From a virus, in the IMG/VR virus record IMGVR_UViG_3300025141_000390, positions 1-33,979 of that record: a stretch of 33,979 nt of DNA; one strand, 5' to 3'. Below are positions 32,756 to 33,979 of this stretch, piece by piece. The notes beneath the pieces were generated by a model, which was not told where the DNA came from, searched no databases, and worked only from the letters and a program-made list of their open reading frames with translations. The stretch's first letter is position 1; every line of letters starts with the position of its first letter. The translations under genes were made by a program, and so were the position numbers.

Positions 32756-33586
32756 ATGGGAGCAGCAACAGCAGTAGCCGTGGTAGGAATGGTAGCCGCA
32801 GTAGGAGTAGGAGCAGCAGGAGTATCTAGCGCTAATAGAACAGATAGAAATGCTAGAAATAAACGTGAAACATTAGAAGGAACAATAAAAGACCAACGAG
32901 CTAGCATGCAAGCCATTACAAATCCATATCTTGATATGACTAATGAATATGCTAGGCTTGGAGTCGCAACTCAAGCATCAGAATTTCAAGCTCAAGAAGC
33001 TGATATAGCTTTAGCAAACACTTTAGATACTCTAAGAGCAAGTGGATATTCAGCCGGAGGTGCTACAGCTCTAGCACAAGCCGCGTTAAAAAGCAAACAA
33101 GGTATTTCAGCTAGTTTAGAACAACAAGAGGCAGCAAATCAAAAGTTGGCAGCACAAGGAGCTATGGATGTTCAAGCTAAAGAAAGAGAAGGAGAAAAAT
33201 GGGCTTGGGAACAACAGAATGAAAGAGAAATGATGGACTTAGATAGAACTCAAGCACAGATAGATCAAGAAAGATTAATTGAATCTGAAGCTAAAGCTGC
33301 AAAAATGCAAATGATTGGAACTATTGCTAGTTCTTTAACAGGAGGAGCTGGTAATATAATATCTGGAATGAGTGATAGAAGATTAAAGAAAGATATCAAA
33401 TTAATAAGTTATTCACCTAGTGGTTTAAAAATTTATAGTTTTAAATATAAAGATGTAAAATATGGTGAGGGTTATTTTCAAGGTGTCATGTCTGATGAAA
33501 TACCACAAAATGCTGTTATTAAGAATGCTGACGGTTATGATATGGTGAATTATAGTTTAATTGACGTTAATTTTAGAAATATATAA
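32756..33586 (+). CDS. internal virion-type protein with C-terminal S74 peptidase/chaperone domain
   Basis: The 276-residue product starts with a hydrophobic Ala/Val/Gly segment (about 2-22). Helical Ala/Gln/Glu-rich text follows to ~200 (LANTLDTLRASGYSAGGATA; KQGISASLEQQEAANQKLAA), like internal or ejection proteins of podoviruses. Residues 205-276 are an S74-type intramolecular chaperone: MSDRRLKKDIKLIS, LKIYSFKYK, YFQGVMSDEIPQNAV, and YDMVNYSLIDVNF. Ser206 and Lys211 match the Ser-Lys dyad of the family, whose self-cleavage occurs just before the Ser. S74 is usually attached to trimeric tailspikes or fibres, so its place here is notable. Confidence 0.75.
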   Translation: MGAATAVAVVGMVAAVGVGAAGVSSANRTDRNARNKRETLEGTIKDQRASMQAITNPYLDMTNEYARLGVATQASEFQAQEADIALANTLDTLRASGYSAGGATALAQAALKSKQGISASLEQQEAANQKLAAQGAMDVQAKEREGEKWAWEQQNEREMMDLDRTQAQIDQERLIESEAKAAKMQMIGTIASSLTGGAGNIISGMSDRRLKKDIKLISYSPSGLKIYSFKYKDVKYGEGYFQGVMSDEIPQNAVIKNADGYDMVNYSLIDVNFRNI

Positions 33587-33589
33587 GAT

Positions 33590-33979
33590 ATGGGTACATA
33601 CAGACAACCAGATATAATTAAAGATTCAATGGGAGTATTAGCGATGGCTAAAGGTGTGGCTACTGTACAAGCTAGTTTTCAAAAGACATTTGATGATCTT
33701 AATAAAGCTAGTGTTGCAAATGCAGAAAAAACTAGAAAACAAGAAGAAAAGAGATTAAAAGCCAAATGGAAAGATGCTAATAAAATAAATAAAGAATTAG
33801 CAGACGCCGGATTACTTGGTGCGGATCAACCTTCTAGTACAAAACAAGTTGTTAGGGAAATTAAAGATATGTACTATAGTTGTTCTGGTGGTGGAGGATC
33901 TGATTCGTTAACAGCGTTAGAATGCTCTGAACTTCAAGCGTATCTTTTAACTTTACCAGATGAAATAGCTAATGGTATT
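33590..33979 (+). CDS. start of a helical virion protein, cut by the window end
   Basis: ATG 33590 lies three bases after the previous stop, and 130 codons are open to the window edge. It begins MGTYRQPDIIKDSMGVLAMA. Helices include QASFQKTFDDLNKASVANAE and a basic KTRKQEEKRLKAKWKDANK. A later part has SCSGGGGSDSLTALECSELQ. I recall the MGTYRQPD opening in other marine phages as a structural or internal virion protein. Function not assigned. Confidence 0.7.
   Translation, partial: MGTYRQPDIIKDSMGVLAMAKGVATVQASFQKTFDDLNKASVANAEKTRKQEEKRLKAKWKDANKINKELADAGLLGADQPSSTKQVVREIKDMYYSCSGGGGSDSLTALECSELQAYLLTLPDEIANGI

Overview
The window is a low-GC, densely packed piece of a tailed bacteriophage genome. 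It looks like a podovirus-like phage of a marine Bacteroidota/Flavobacteriia host. Evidence for the host is the AT-rich, Shine-Dalgarno-free leaders in front of almost every start codon. The terminase, portal, scaffold, capsid, tail-hub and internal-virion proteins are of the kind I recall from uncultured marine phages and from crAss-like phages of Cellulophaga. No tRNA, rRNA, insertion sequence, integrase or CRISPR array was seen.

Layout. Bases 1-238 hold the ends of a leftward module: the first codons of one gene and a complete 40-codon membrane peptide. Each is preceded at 41-42 nt by a copy of a 31-nt repeat whose core resembles a T7-type RNA polymerase promoter. Bases 239-667 are a divergent intergenic region with G-rich tracts and AT-rich palindromes. 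From 668 to the end every gene is on the plus strand, mostly with short gaps or start/stop overlaps, like a late operon.

Order of the rightward genes: small unknown proteins (668-1580); a 988-residue cysteine-rich repeat protein (1583-4549); a phage GroEL/GroES pair (4592-6395); small basic or polar proteins with a winged-helix protein (6406-8603); a lysis region with holin candidates, a zinc amidase and a unimolecular-spanin candidate, interspersed with small proteins (8608-11284); beta-rich spike/fibre-like proteins (11305-13145); small pre-terminase proteins, including a possible double GroES-fold protein (13186-14499); TerL, portal, scaffold and major capsid protein (14499-21813); a small capsid-associated candidate and a conserved protein, each followed by an intrinsic terminator (21841-23022); head-tail connector or ring candidates (23043-25172); two very large tail-hub proteins (25177-32329); a GNAT acetyltransferase (32340-32750); and internal or ejection-type proteins, the first with an S74 auto-processing domain and the second running off the window (32756-33979).

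The genes make up a virion-assembly and lysis programme. The most unusual part is the cysteine-rich repeat protein immediately upstream of a phage-encoded chaperonin and co-chaperonin. The T7-like promoter repeats suggest the phage may encode or exploit a single-subunit RNA polymerase outside this window. Family assignments come from reading motifs and from memory of related phages; no database search was run.
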